Positions 1 through 6,730 of a stretch of DNA of 12,446 bases are shown here, piece by piece. The notes under the pieces are model-generated. The model was given only the letters and a program-made list of their open reading frames with translations. It did no database searches and had not been told where the DNA came from. This stretch comes from Pseudomonadales bacterium (GTDB lineage Bacteria > Pseudomonadota > Gammaproteobacteria > Pseudomonadales > Litorivicinaceae), in assembly GCA_012269655.1 (NCBI GenBank), contig JAAXJV010000064.1, positions 415-12,860 on the forward strand. The letters are read 5' to 3'. The position numbers and the translations under genes were made by a program. Each line of letters opens with the position of its first letter. Within the stretch, counting starts at the first letter, position 1.

Positions 1-55
1 CCGGTCCGAACGACTTGTTGACGTTTTGCATCTCTAGAATTGGCGTATCTGACAT
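1..55 (-). CDS. ABC transporter ATP-binding protein of system B (5' end only, runs off the window)
   Basis: Only the first 18 codons are visible, beginning at the ATG on the minus strand at 53-55, one base after the stop codon of the upstream permease (57-59). The encoded start (MSDTPILEMQNVNKSFGP) is the beginning of a sugar ABC transporter ATPase and is identical, base for base, to the start of the complete ATPase gene at 3483-4298. An AAAGG ribosome-binding site lies inside the end of the permease gene. By position this should be the energy-supplying subunit for the two permeases encoded at 57-2079. The rest of the gene, including the Walker motifs, lies outside the window, so it is unknown whether it is intact or has one or two cassettes. 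Confidence 0.88.
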   Translation of the reverse strand, partial: MSDTPILEMQNVNKSFGP

Positions 56-56
56 T

Positions 57-1055
57 TTAAGCAACCTTTGTTTTTTTCTTGCTGACCATACTCAGGGCCA
101 ATTTCCGGAAATGCTCATTCATTGCGACGGCCATCAACAGGGTCATACCAATGATTAGATTCGACCAATTACGGTCAATCGCTGTGAAATCGATCCCTTT
201 GTTGACGATTGCGAAGGTAATCGTGCCGATAAATATGCCGGTTATGGAACCAAATCCACCCGTCAATAACACACCACCCACTACAACACTCACAATGATA
301 TTAAAGATATCGTTCATGCCTCCTGACACCTGTGCCGAGTTAAACAAAGTCGCATGACACATGCCCACAAAGGCAGCAGAAGTTGAGGTCAGCACAAACA
401 ACAAGACCGTCACCTTATCGACAGGAATGCCGGAATTACGGGCGCTGACACGGTCACCACCAATCGCAAAAATCCAGTTGCCATAGATACTCTTGTGAAG
501 AATGAACCAGAAAAGAATGGCGAATAGTACCCACCAGATAATGATGACCTGGTGACTGCCACCGAACAGCAACTGCCCAAATAGCGTTTTTGCCCACTCC
601 GGTGCCTGGATCGGAACGGATGCGCTACCGGTCAAAAGTTTTGAGCCAGCCAGAACAACACCCTGCATACCGACCAGCGTGCCCAGTGTGATAATGAGAG
701 ATGGAACGGACGTGCGCACCGCGAGAATACCGTTCACAAGGCCTACTATGACACCCACGGTCAAGGCGCCCAAAATGCCAAAGATCATTGGCAGCTCGTA
801 ATGCCCAGTGATAATCGCCGTTGTCATTGCGCCCGCCGGAATCATTGCGCCGATAGAGATGTCTATCTCACCCGCAATCATTAATAGACCTACTGGCAAA
901 GCAACGATCCCAATACGCGCTGCATAGTTCACCCAACTTGCAGCGCCGCCTAGTTTCTCTAGGTCAACTCCCCCAAAGACAACGTAGAAACAAAGCACAC
1001 CAAAAAGGCTGATGATCGAAGCTGCGGCGGGAAGGCGAAGAAGGTTTCCAATCAT
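57..1055 (-). CDS. Sugar ABC transporter permease, system B second permease (RbsC-like)
   Basis: Inner-membrane channel subunit of a ribose/xylose/fructose-type ABC importer (BPD_transp_2 family). The 332-residue product is strongly hydrophobic throughout, consistent with about ten membrane spans. It carries the family landmarks: AGEIDISIGA (about 61-70), NGILAVRTSVPSL (108-120), GGDRVSARNSGIP (199-211, cytoplasmic loop contacting the ATPase) and GGVLLTGGFGS near the C-terminal third. I chose the ATG at 1053-1055 because a TGAGG ribosome-binding site sits 8 bases upstream and MIGNLLRLP aligns with the N-termini of the two other permeases here; an ATG at 1086-1088 would overlap the upstream gene by 23 bases and has no visible ribosome-binding site. 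The gene follows the first system B permease with a 10-base gap and precedes the ATPase start by one base, so translation is probably coupled. The tail is lysine-rich (KKKTK). Confidence 0.93.
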   Translation of the reverse strand: MIGNLLRLPAAASIISLFGVLCFYVVFGGVDLEKLGGAASWVNYAARIGIVALPVGLLMIAGEIDISIGAMIPAGAMTTAIITGHYELPMIFGILGALTVGVIVGLVNGILAVRTSVPSLIITLGTLVGMQGVVLAGSKLLTGSASVPIQAPEWAKTLFGQLLFGGSHQVIIIWWVLFAILFWFILHKSIYGNWIFAIGGDRVSARNSGIPVDKVTVLLFVLTSTSAAFVGMCHATLFNSAQVSGGMNDIFNIIVSVVVGGVLLTGGFGSITGIFIGTITFAIVNKGIDFTAIDRNWSNLIIGMTLLMAVAMNEHFRKLALSMVSKKKTKVA

Positions 1056-1065
1056 TTTTCCAGCC

Positions 1066-2079
1066 TCACTTCTTCTTTGTTGCGGCATTCATTGCCAGCG
1101 TGCGGAATCGGTCGTTAGACAGGACTGCAAAGAGCAGCAAGGCGCCGATGATGATAGAGCCAATATTGGGATCGAGCGCAGCAAAAAATATGCCCTGGTT
1201 TACCACCGCAAAAGTCATGGTGCCCAACACGATACCGATAATGGATCCGGCCCCCCCCGTTAACAGCACCCCGCCAATGACCACACACATGATGGAGTTA
1301 AAAATGAAGGACTGACCGCCCGCCACCTGAGCGGTTTGATAGGTCATGACCTGCGCCACACCAACAAATGCCGCACAAAAACCTGACATCATAAATAAAG
1401 AAATACTGACCTTGTCTGTTGGGATCCCGGCGTTACGAGCACTTTCCCGATCGCCGCCAATGGCGAAAACCCAGTTACCAAAGGGTGAGAGCTGCAGCAG
1501 AAAGAAAAACACCGCAACAAATCCAAGCCACCAGAAGATCGCTACGTTAAACATTCCATTGATAAACTGGCCCAGCAACGCCTTGGTTGTTGCATCAGGC
1601 ACATAAGAGACACTGGTAGAGCCCTTAATTAGCACAGCAAAGCCCAGGGTAAGACCCATCACGGCAAACATGCTGCCGATCGTGACGATTAACGAAGGGA
1701 TCGTTGTTCGGGTAACGATTAGGCCATTAAAGTAGCCCACCAACATTCCCACCCCCAGTGCTGCCACAATGCCCACGGGCGCGGGCATGCCGAAGTGTCC
1801 ACATATCATGGCCAAGGTCATGCCCGATGCCGGGACAATTGACCCTACAGAAAGATCAAACTCTCCAGAAATCATCAGAAGTCCGACAGGCAGCGCAATA
1901 ATGCCCACCTCCGCGGCGATATTGAGCCAACTCGACCAACCTGGGGCGCCCAAAAAGACTGCGCCGCCGAGACTGGCGAAAAATATGTAAACCGCGATGA
2001 ATCCGATCAAGGATCCTGTTTCGGGACGCCTGGCCAGATCGCCAAGCGAAAAGCCTTTGCAGACACTCTGAGTTTGCAT
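1066..2079 (-). CDS. Sugar ABC transporter permease, system B first permease (RbsC-like)
   Basis: Second, distinct RbsC-family inner-membrane permease of system B (337 residues). Family landmarks are SGEFDLSVGS (about 71-80), NGLIVTRTTIPSL (118-130), GGDRESARNAGIP (208-220) and GGVLLTGGAGS (269-279). The start is the ATG at 2077-2079, preceded by a purine-rich GGAAAGAAGGA. It is similar to, but clearly different from, the following permease, so the two probably form a heterodimeric channel, whereas system A has one permease and presumably a homodimer. It begins 166 bases after the binding protein gene, with a terminator-like hairpin between them. The codons for the TGGAG motif contain a run of eight Gs (C8 on the plus strand, 1251-1258). 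Confidence 0.93.
   Translation of the reverse strand: MQTQSVCKGFSLGDLARRPETGSLIGFIAVYIFFASLGGAVFLGAPGWSSWLNIAAEVGIIALPVGLLMISGEFDLSVGSIVPASGMTLAMICGHFGMPAPVGIVAALGVGMLVGYFNGLIVTRTTIPSLIVTIGSMFAVMGLTLGFAVLIKGSTSVSYVPDATTKALLGQFINGMFNVAIFWWLGFVAVFFFLLQLSPFGNWVFAIGGDRESARNAGIPTDKVSISLFMMSGFCAAFVGVAQVMTYQTAQVAGGQSFIFNSIMCVVIGGVLLTGGAGSIIGIVLGTMTFAVVNQGIFFAALDPNIGSIIIGALLLFAVLSNDRFRTLAMNAATKKK
1251..1258. repeat. C8/G8 homopolymer inside a permease gene
   Basis: A run of eight C residues (eight Gs in the coding strand) spans the Thr-Gly-Gly-Ala codons of the conserved TGGxG motif of the first system B permease. The reading frame is intact at length eight. Such runs are prone to slippage during replication. 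Confidence 0.9.
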
Positions 2080-2142
2080 TCCTTCTTTCCGTACTAGAGT
2101 TGTGTCAATAACACCCAGGCACAGTCTCGTAAGACCTGTACG

Positions 2143-2195
2143 TTACCCAAAAAAAAGGCCGTCCGACTCGACCGGGCGGCCCGTTTTTTGGGTAA
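2143..2195 (-). terminator. Intercistronic hairpin with U-tract, after the system B binding protein gene
   Basis: A long inverted repeat of 23 bases per arm with about three mismatches. The outer arms are TTACCCAAAAAA against its complement, the inner GC-rich arms are built on GGCCG-CCG, and the loop is about 7 bases. On the minus strand the GC stem is followed by eight Us, so it looks like a Rho-independent terminator; because the outer A/U arms also pair, it may act as a partial terminator and 3' end stabiliser. It lies between the binding protein gene and the permease genes, where such structures commonly let the binding protein be made in excess over membrane subunits. The plus strand also has a T6 after the stem. 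Confidence 0.82.
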
Positions 2196-2245
2196 TGCCC
2201 GCGCCCCATCATACAAGGATGCGCGGGCCTGGTTTTCACGCTAGA

Positions 2246-3211
2246 TTAGCGTGCGCCGGCTTTAACACCCGCGATAACCAGTTCAACGTTGCTTGAATCG
2301 ATTACGCCAGGACCCGTTAGGATTTCACGAGTTGGGATAGTCGTTCCGTACATTACGTGGTTGTTCAGGATAGAAACTGCAAAGAAGCCCTGCTGATAGC
2401 CTTGCTGGTCGATCGCGCAAGCCTGAGTTCCCGCCTGAATGTTAGCCAGGATAGAGTCGTTGAAGTTCATACCGCAAACCTGAACCTGACCCGTTTTACC
2501 TGCCTGAGCGATGCCAGATACGGTAGCGTTGGTGTCAGCGTCGCCGATTGCGAACATCGCGTTGATGTTCGGATTCTGCAACAAGTGAGCACGGACAGCC
2601 TGAGCAACCGCAGTTGCATCACCGAACGCAGTCGCCGGCAACTGCAACACTGAGCCTGTACCGCCAACGGCAGCTAGACCATCGTTGAAACCATTACAGA
2701 AGGCTTCGATGTTGGCCGCACCAGGAAGTGTATTTACACAGGCGCCGTCTTTCTGACCCGCATTGCCCAGGTATTCACCGGCAGCGTAACCAGACTTGTA
2801 GTCAACGGCACCCACATAGTTCAGAGCACCCAGCTCATCAGCTTTCTCGATACCACCCGCGTTGTAGACAACGAAAGGAATACCCGCTTCTTTAACGGCT
2901 TTGAACGCGGGATCCATTGCTTCGGGAACCCAATCGGGAGCAACGATAGCGTCAGCGCCTTGGTCGATCGCCTGACGGATCAGCTCAGCGGCATCGGGGC
3001 CCAAGTTATCGTAGTTTTGAGGACCTAACCAAGTGACAGAGCCACCTTGTGATTCAGCAACTTTACCCGCGTCCTCAGCGCCCATTTTCACACGAGACCA
3101 AAATGGATCGTCCGGCTTACCACCGATGGCAAAAATATCAGCCGCCATAACCGAAGTGGATAACGCACCCGCGATAACTGCAGTCGCTAGAGAAGATTTT
3201 AGAAGTTTCAT
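2246..3211 (-). CDS. Periplasmic sugar-binding protein, system B
   Basis: Substrate-binding protein of an RbsB-like ABC importer (Peripla_BP_4 type, 321 residues). Residues 1-23 form a Sec signal peptide: a basic start (MKLLK), a hydrophobic core, and cleavage after SVMA before AD. The mature protein shows alternating Rossmann-like segments (QNYDNLGPDAAELIRQAIDQGADAI read as strand-helix units) and the family's C-terminal ligand/hinge motif AIDQQGYQQGF at about 266-276. Two cysteines bracket the PGAANIE segment at the same place as two cysteines in the system A binding protein, suggesting a conserved disulfide. The start at 3209-3211 has an excellent AGGAAGGA ribosome-binding site; an upstream in-frame extension lacks a signal-peptide rationale. 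It begins 159 bases past the system A terminator stem, so it probably has its own promoter. The ligand cannot be told from sequence. Confidence 0.93.
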   Translation of the reverse strand: MKLLKSSLATAVIAGALSTSVMAADIFAIGGKPDDPFWSRVKMGAEDAGKVAESQGGSVTWLGPQNYDNLGPDAAELIRQAIDQGADAIVAPDWVPEAMDPAFKAVKEAGIPFVVYNAGGIEKADELGALNYVGAVDYKSGYAAGEYLGNAGQKDGACVNTLPGAANIEAFCNGFNDGLAAVGGTGSVLQLPATAFGDATAVAQAVRAHLLQNPNINAMFAIGDADTNATVSGIAQAGKTGQVQVCGMNFNDSILANIQAGTQACAIDQQGYQQGFFAVSILNNHVMYGTTIPTREILTGPGVIDSSNVELVIAGVKAGAR

Positions 3212-3289
3212 TGAGTTCCTTCCTTTATTAGATTTCCGCCTAGGGCAGATGATTATTTTTGTGTTTTCCAGCTCATCCCTGGTCAATCG

Positions 3290-3319
3290 AGCATACATAA
3301 GAAAAAACCAATCCATCAA
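3290..3319 (-). promoter_or_regulatory. Candidate sigma-70 promoter for system B
   Basis: On the minus strand, TTGATG (complement of 3314-3319) and TATGCT (complement of 3290-3295) are separated by 18 bases, about 80 bases upstream of the binding protein start and downstream of the system A terminator. Each box matches consensus at four of six positions, so this is a plausible but weak assignment. Confidence 0.35.
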
Positions 3320-3329
3320 GCATTTTTTT

Positions 3330-3343
3330 GAAATATTCATTCC
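3330..3343. promoter_or_regulatory. Operator-like palindrome upstream of system B (one mismatch)
   Basis: GAAATATTCATTCC matches the RGAANNTTNNTTCY pattern seen in other promoters of this window at nine of ten defined positions. It lies 10 bases upstream of the candidate -35 box of the system B promoter. Without the exact sites elsewhere it would not be noticed. Confidence 0.4.
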
Positions 3344-3370
3344 AAAAGTCGCCAGGCCTATTTTTCCATG

Positions 3371-3404
3371 AAAGAAAAAGGCCCCGCTCTTTCGAGCGAG
3401 GCCT
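3371..3404 (-). terminator. Rho-independent terminator of the system A transporter operon
   Basis: An 11-bp stem (AGGCCTCGCTC on the RNA, arms 3394-3404 and 3379-3389) closes a GAAA tetraloop and is followed on the minus strand by TTTTTCTTTC. The single non-Watson-Crick position is a G-U wobble in minus-strand RNA but a C-A mismatch in plus-strand RNA, so the structure favours termination of minus-strand transcripts. It lies 79 bases past the ATPase stop codon. Confidence 0.92.
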
Positions 3405-3482
3405 CGCAAACACTGAGCCAGGGTACTAGCACCCCTGCTAAGTTGAGCGTCTTTTTCTAAAAGATACTTAGACTAAAGAACC

Positions 3483-4298
3483 CTATGCAGCGCCGGCCTG
3501 AGATGACTGCCCCTCGTTGTCTGCATCGATCTGGGCCTCTAGATCCGACATCGACTCGCCACCGGCCATTAAGTCAGTAATCTCTTCACGGCTCTTTTCA
3601 CCCTTCTTGAAGTCAGCGGCGATCGCACCGCGAATCAATACGGCAAAATGATCGCCGACGGCCATGGCGTGCATGACTTGGTGGGTAATAAAGATCACCG
3701 CAAGACCACGACGCTTGGCTTCATTGACCACACGCAATACGTGAGTCGCCTGCTTAACACCCAACGCTGCAGTCGGCTCATCAAGAATCAATACACGGGC
3801 ACCGAAGTGCAGCGCACGTGCAATCGCCAAGGATTGACGCTCACCACCAGACAAGCCTCCGATCAAACGGTCACCATCATCAATTCGGGTGATGCCAAAA
3901 TCCTGCACGGCTTTGACCGCAATGGCGTTGGCCTTTTCACGGTCAAACCGCTTAAAGGGCCCCCAGCCTTTGGTGGGCTCCATGCCAACAAAGAATGAAC
4001 GGCCGATACTCATCAGCGGAAAGGTGCCACCGAACTGATGCACAGTCGCAATGCCACGGTCGGTTGCGTCACGCGGACGATCAAAGCGCACTTTTTCACC
4101 GTCCATCAACATGTCACCTGACGTGGGTTGATGAACGCCGGACAGGGTTTTAATCAGCGTTGATTTCCCTGCGCCGTTGTCACCGAGCAAACAGAGCACT
4201 TCACCTGCGCGAACCTTGAGAGAAATATCGTGGAGTACATCAACCGGTCCGAACGACTTGTTGACGTTTTGCATCTCTAGAATTGGCGTATCTGACAT
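3483..4298 (-). CDS. Sugar ABC transporter ATP-binding protein, system A (single cassette, FrcA-like)
   Basis: Cytoplasmic ATPase that drives sugar import. At 271 residues it has one ABC cassette, like the fructose transporter FrcA, not the fused double cassette of about 500 residues found in RbsA, XylG or MglA; two copies should therefore assemble per transporter. Motifs are complete: Walker A GDNGAGKST (39-47), Q-loop VHQFGG (86-91), signature LSGGERQ (149-155), Walker B VLILDE (169-174) and H-loop THQ (His206). The tail after about residue 245 is acidic and then Ala/Gly-rich, outside the cassette. The ATG at 4296-4298 lies 11 bases after the permease stop codon and has a TAAGGA ribosome-binding site overlapping that stop. 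Its first 55 bases are identical to the start of the second ATPase gene at the window's left edge. Confidence 0.95.
   Translation of the reverse strand: MSDTPILEMQNVNKSFGPVDVLHDISLKVRAGEVLCLLGDNGAGKSTLIKTLSGVHQPTSGDMLMDGEKVRFDRPRDATDRGIATVHQFGGTFPLMSIGRSFFVGMEPTKGWGPFKRFDREKANAIAVKAVQDFGITRIDDGDRLIGGLSGGERQSLAIARALHFGARVLILDEPTAALGVKQATHVLRVVNEAKRRGLAVIFITHQVMHAMAVGDHFAVLIRGAIAADFKKGEKSREEITDLMAGGESMSDLEAQIDADNEGQSSQAGAA
4244..4298. repeat. 55-bp exact direct repeat of positions 1-55
   Basis: Bases 4244-4298 are identical to 1-55 with no mismatch. On the minus strand both copies begin exactly at the ATG of an ATPase gene, and identity stops at once upstream of the start codon. The left copy reaches the window edge, so the true length of the repeat is at least 55 bp and unknown. 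Confidence 0.95.
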
Positions 4299-4309
4299 CG
4301 AACTAATCC

Positions 4310-5371
4310 TTATTTCTTAGCGGTAGACGCACGGGTCGCCCATTCACGGAATGTGTCATTCATTAAGACCGCAACCAGCAATAGAACACCAATAAAGAGC
4401 ATATTCAGGTCTTTATCGAACGTAGTGAAGTTAATGCCCTGGAATACGATACCGAAGGTTAAGGTACCAAAAACAGTTCCGGTCACTGTGCCGAAGCCCC
4501 CTGTCAGGAGCACACCACCCACTACCACACAGATAATGGAGTTAAAGATCATTCCGAACTGTGTGGTCGTACTGGCGGTATTGGCCAACACCGCTTCTGT
4601 CATGCCGACTAGACCGGCCGCCATTGCGGATAAAATAAACAGAACGATTTTCAGAGAACTGGTAGGAATACCCGCATTGCGCGCACTTTCTTGATCACCG
4701 CCTAGCGCAAAGATCCAGTTGCCCCAGGGAGATTTGTGCAGGATAAAAAATCCAAGAGCCGACACCAACAAGAATAAGAAGAATGAACTTTGAAGGCTGC
4801 GGAAGACAGTCACCTTGTCGTCACCATCACCGAAAGCGAGCGTATGGTAGTCACCGAGGATAAACTCTGAAACAACACCCACATCTTGCAAGCTGTGTTG
4901 CGTTGTACCGGCCAAGCCTTTCGAGACGTATGCATTCAGCCCGGCAACAACGAATAACGTTGCGAGCGTGACAATAAGAGAAGGCACTTTGGTCCGCGTC
5001 ACGATCATGCCGTTAACAAACCCAATAAACCCACAAATGACCATGCTCATCGCAAAAGCCACCCAAATATTTATGCCATAAAGTTCTGTACCCATGGCCA
5101 GCACAATCCCGCCCGCCGGAATCACCGCTCCGATAGAGATATCCAGCTCTCCCGCAATCATCAGAAAGCCGATCGGAATAGCAATAATTCCAACTTTCGA
5201 CGCGAAATTTAGCCAAGTTGATGTACCGAGCGCGGTTAGAAAGTTCTTGTCCAGCCCGAAGTAAGCAAAGAACAGAAAGATTAGAATGAAGCCTGCAGCT
5301 GCGCCGGCTTCAGGTCGCCTAAACAAATTAAAAAGCGAAGCGCCGCCTGAGCTATTTTTTGATTCAGCCAT
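4310..5371 (-). CDS. Sugar ABC transporter permease, system A (RbsC-like)
   Basis: Inner-membrane channel subunit of system A (353 residues), BPD_transp_2 family. Landmarks are AGELDISIGA (73-82), NGMIVTRTKVPSL (120-132), GGDQESARNAGIP (224-236) and GGVLLTGGFGT (285-295), with hydrophobic stretches throughout. A short hydrophilic insertion at about 155-190 (including GDGDDK) is absent from the two system B permeases and probably forms an extracytoplasmic loop. The ATG at 5369-5371 starts MAESKNSSGGASLFNLFRRPEAG; its ribosome-binding site (GGGA, 9 bases upstream) is weak. It follows the binding protein gene by 98 bases that contain two hairpins, and the ATPase gene follows after 11 bases. As the only permease of system A it is likely a homodimer. 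Confidence 0.94.
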   Translation of the reverse strand: MAESKNSSGGASLFNLFRRPEAGAAAGFILIFLFFAYFGLDKNFLTALGTSTWLNFASKVGIIAIPIGFLMIAGELDISIGAVIPAGGIVLAMGTELYGINIWVAFAMSMVICGFIGFVNGMIVTRTKVPSLIVTLATLFVVAGLNAYVSKGLAGTTQHSLQDVGVVSEFILGDYHTLAFGDGDDKVTVFRSLQSSFFLFLLVSALGFFILHKSPWGNWIFALGGDQESARNAGIPTSSLKIVLFILSAMAAGLVGMTEAVLANTASTTTQFGMIFNSIICVVVGGVLLTGGFGTVTGTVFGTLTFGIVFQGINFTTFDKDLNMLFIGVLLLVAVLMNDTFREWATRASTAKK

Positions 5372-5404
5372 GCTGGGTAATCCCGGTACAAATAATATTG
5401 AAGT

Positions 5405-5426
5405 AACGACCCAGAGTTGGGTCGTT
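5405..5426 (-). promoter_or_regulatory. Perfect intercistronic stem-loop without U-tract
   Basis: AACGACCCA and TGGGTCGTT form a perfect 9-bp stem with a 4-base loop between the system A binding protein and permease genes. There is no run of Us on the minus strand, so it is better read as an mRNA-stabilising or processing structure than as a terminator. Confidence 0.7.
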
Positions 5427-5430
5427 GTAA

Positions 5431-5458
5431 TGCGCCCTAGCGCGATTGCCAGGGCACA
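5431..5458 (-). promoter_or_regulatory. Second intercistronic stem-loop
   Basis: TGCGCCCT (5431-5438) pairs with AGGGCACA (5451-5458): seven Watson-Crick pairs plus one pair that is G-U only in minus-strand RNA. The loop is 12 bases. It lies just 11 bases past the binding protein stop codon, upstream of the perfect stem-loop, and probably protects the 3' end of the binding protein message. Confidence 0.55.
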
Positions 5459-5469
5459 GGGTTTAGATC

Positions 5470-6426
5470 TTAACGAGCGCCTTTAGCAGCACCGGCCACA
5501 ACAGCATCAACGTTTGCAGCATCGATAATCGCCGGACCTGTCAGTACGGGATCAGTCGAAATCTCTGTGCCGAAGTCGATGTGGGCAGCTAGCATAGAGG
5601 TCGCCAGGAAGCCTTGTAGGTAGGGCTGCTGGTCAATTGCCATGGTCTGCTTGCCTGCAGCGATACGCTCCAAAGACGCGGGGCTGAAGTCAAACGCACT
5701 CACCATAATATCCATGCCGGTTTGCTCGACAGCATTCGCACCCGCAGCAGCACCGAAGTCAGCGCATGAAACCATGGCATCAATAGACTGGTCACCGATG
5801 AATTCGGCTTTTAGTGCTTCCGCAGTACCTGTTACGTCACCATCAAGGTTGGCTGGTGTGTTCAGTACGGTCACTTTCGCGCCTGCCGTTGCAGCGCCAG
5901 CAATCACACCTTCACAACGTTGTTCAAGGTTAATCGCACCGGGAACCTGAATGTGGCACAGGATGTGTTTAGCGCCCTTTTCAGCCAGATACTTACCGCC
6001 GCCAAAACCGGCCTCGTACTCATCCGAGCCGAAGTAGTTGATCGCGCTGATGTCGTCCTTAACCGGAAGGCCTGAGTTGTACTGCATGATCTTAATGCCC
6101 TGCGCAGCTGCTTCTTGCAGAGCAGGAATCTGTGCATCCGGAACCCATACAGGAATCGCGATACCGTCAACATCTTGGGCGATAGCCTGGTTGATCAACG
6201 TCACCAAATCGGGACCAAAATTCTCATAGTTCTGTGTACGCAGGTACTGAACCGAGCCGCCGTTGGCTTGTACCACAAGCGCTGCGTCATCAACGCCTTT
6301 CTTAATTTTGTCCATAAACGCATCTTCAACAGAGCCAGCGATTACTGCGATGTCTGCAGCCATAGCTGTTGTTGAAAGGAACGCGGCCGCTACGGTTGTA
6401 ACGATAGAAGTCTTCAACGCTTTCAT
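5470..6426 (-). CDS. Periplasmic sugar-binding protein, system A
   Basis: RbsB-like substrate-binding protein (318 residues), first gene of the system A operon. Residues 1-23 form a signal peptide (MKALK, hydrophobic core, cleavage after TAMA before AD) exactly as long as that of the system B binding protein. Shared family features are QNYENFGPD early in the mature protein, a PGAINLE segment flanked by two cysteines, and AIDQQPYLQGF at about 263-273. I chose the ATG at 6424-6426: it aligns with the other binding protein's start and lies 7 bases from GAAGAG, while the in-frame ATG at 6430-6432 is only one base from it; the latter would add Met-Lys. The two binding proteins are clear paralogues but diverged well beyond the ATPase starts, so they may bind different ligands. 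No direct evidence identifies the sugar. Confidence 0.93.
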   Translation of the reverse strand: MKALKTSIVTTVAAAFLSTTAMAADIAVIAGSVEDAFMDKIKKGVDDAALVVQANGGSVQYLRTQNYENFGPDLVTLINQAIAQDVDGIAIPVWVPDAQIPALQEAAAQGIKIMQYNSGLPVKDDISAINYFGSDEYEAGFGGGKYLAEKGAKHILCHIQVPGAINLEQRCEGVIAGAATAGAKVTVLNTPANLDGDVTGTAEALKAEFIGDQSIDAMVSCADFGAAAGANAVEQTGMDIMVSAFDFSPASLERIAAGKQTMAIDQQPYLQGFLATSMLAAHIDFGTEISTDPVLTGPAIIDAANVDAVVAGAAKGAR

Positions 6427-6495
6427 CTTCATTCTCTTCTTGTCCTTGCCACTTGGGCATTTATTGTTATGTCCCAGAGCAAATCTGGTCCGTTC

Positions 6496-6524
6496 GTTCT
6501 ACCGCCTCGAAAAATAGAATGCAA
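6496..6524 (-). promoter_or_regulatory. Candidate promoter for the system A transporter operon
   Basis: On the minus strand, TTGCAT (complement of 6519-6524) and TAGAAC (complement of 6496-6501) are separated by 17 bases, about 70 bases upstream of the binding protein start. The -35 box is weak (three of six), the -10 moderate (four of six). The palindrome at 6524-6537 abuts the -35 box. An alternative pair, TTTAGA and TATTTT with an 18-base spacer, would place the palindrome between the boxes. Confidence 0.35.
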
Positions 6525-6537
6525 GAACATTTGTTCT
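6524..6537. promoter_or_regulatory. Perfect operator-like palindrome upstream of system A
   Basis: AGAACATTTGTTCT has perfect 6-base arms around a central TT and fits RGAANNTTNNTTCY exactly. It overlaps or abuts the candidate promoter of the system A transporter. Sites of the same pattern lie in the aldo/keto reductase promoter region and between the LacI-family gene and the last gene, which suggests a common regulator, most simply the LacI-family protein encoded at 11076-12104. Confidence 0.55.
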
Positions 6538-6576
6538 AAATTTTTAAAAAATGAAAATAACGCTTCCGATTGGCGC

Positions 6577-6595
6577 CGAAAGAGGCTAACTTTCG
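6577..6595. repeat. Inverted repeat CGAAAG-N7-CTTTCG
   Basis: Perfect 6-base arms separated by seven bases in the divergent intergenic region. It does not resemble the 14-bp operator pattern and has no U-tract. It could be a second regulator's site or chance. Confidence 0.35.
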
Positions 6596-6730
6596 TGTAG
6601 TTTTTCTACGATGAAGACTGACTAGCGAAACCTATCGAGCAGGGAAGCGAGAGAAAGCACATTTAGCGAACAATTGACATCAATTTGTAGCGACAACCTA
6701 CTGTAATTAAAAAAAATAATTTTAAATCAA

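Noticed and set aside
3033..3371. Open frame on the plus strand opposite the system B binding protein and its leader
   Set aside because: It runs antisense through a gene with a clear signal peptide and ribosome-binding site; its product resembles no family I know and it has no ribosome-binding site.
3212..3409. N-terminal extension of the system B binding protein to an earlier in-frame start
   Set aside because: It would run into the system A terminator and place the signal peptide in mid-protein; the ATG at 3209-3211 has an excellent ribosome-binding site.
1..4298. The 55-bp repeat as attachment sites or mobile element ends
   Set aside because: Both copies lie inside ATPase coding sequence and start at the ATG; there is no integrase, transposase or tRNA in the window, so gene duplication explains it better.
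6674..6704. TTGACA-containing promoter for the hydroxylase gene with TACTGT as -10
   Set aside because: The -35 box is perfect, but the spacer to TACTGT is 19 bases and the TGTAAT box is 22 bases away, so I did not list it as a feature; it could still be used with an activator.
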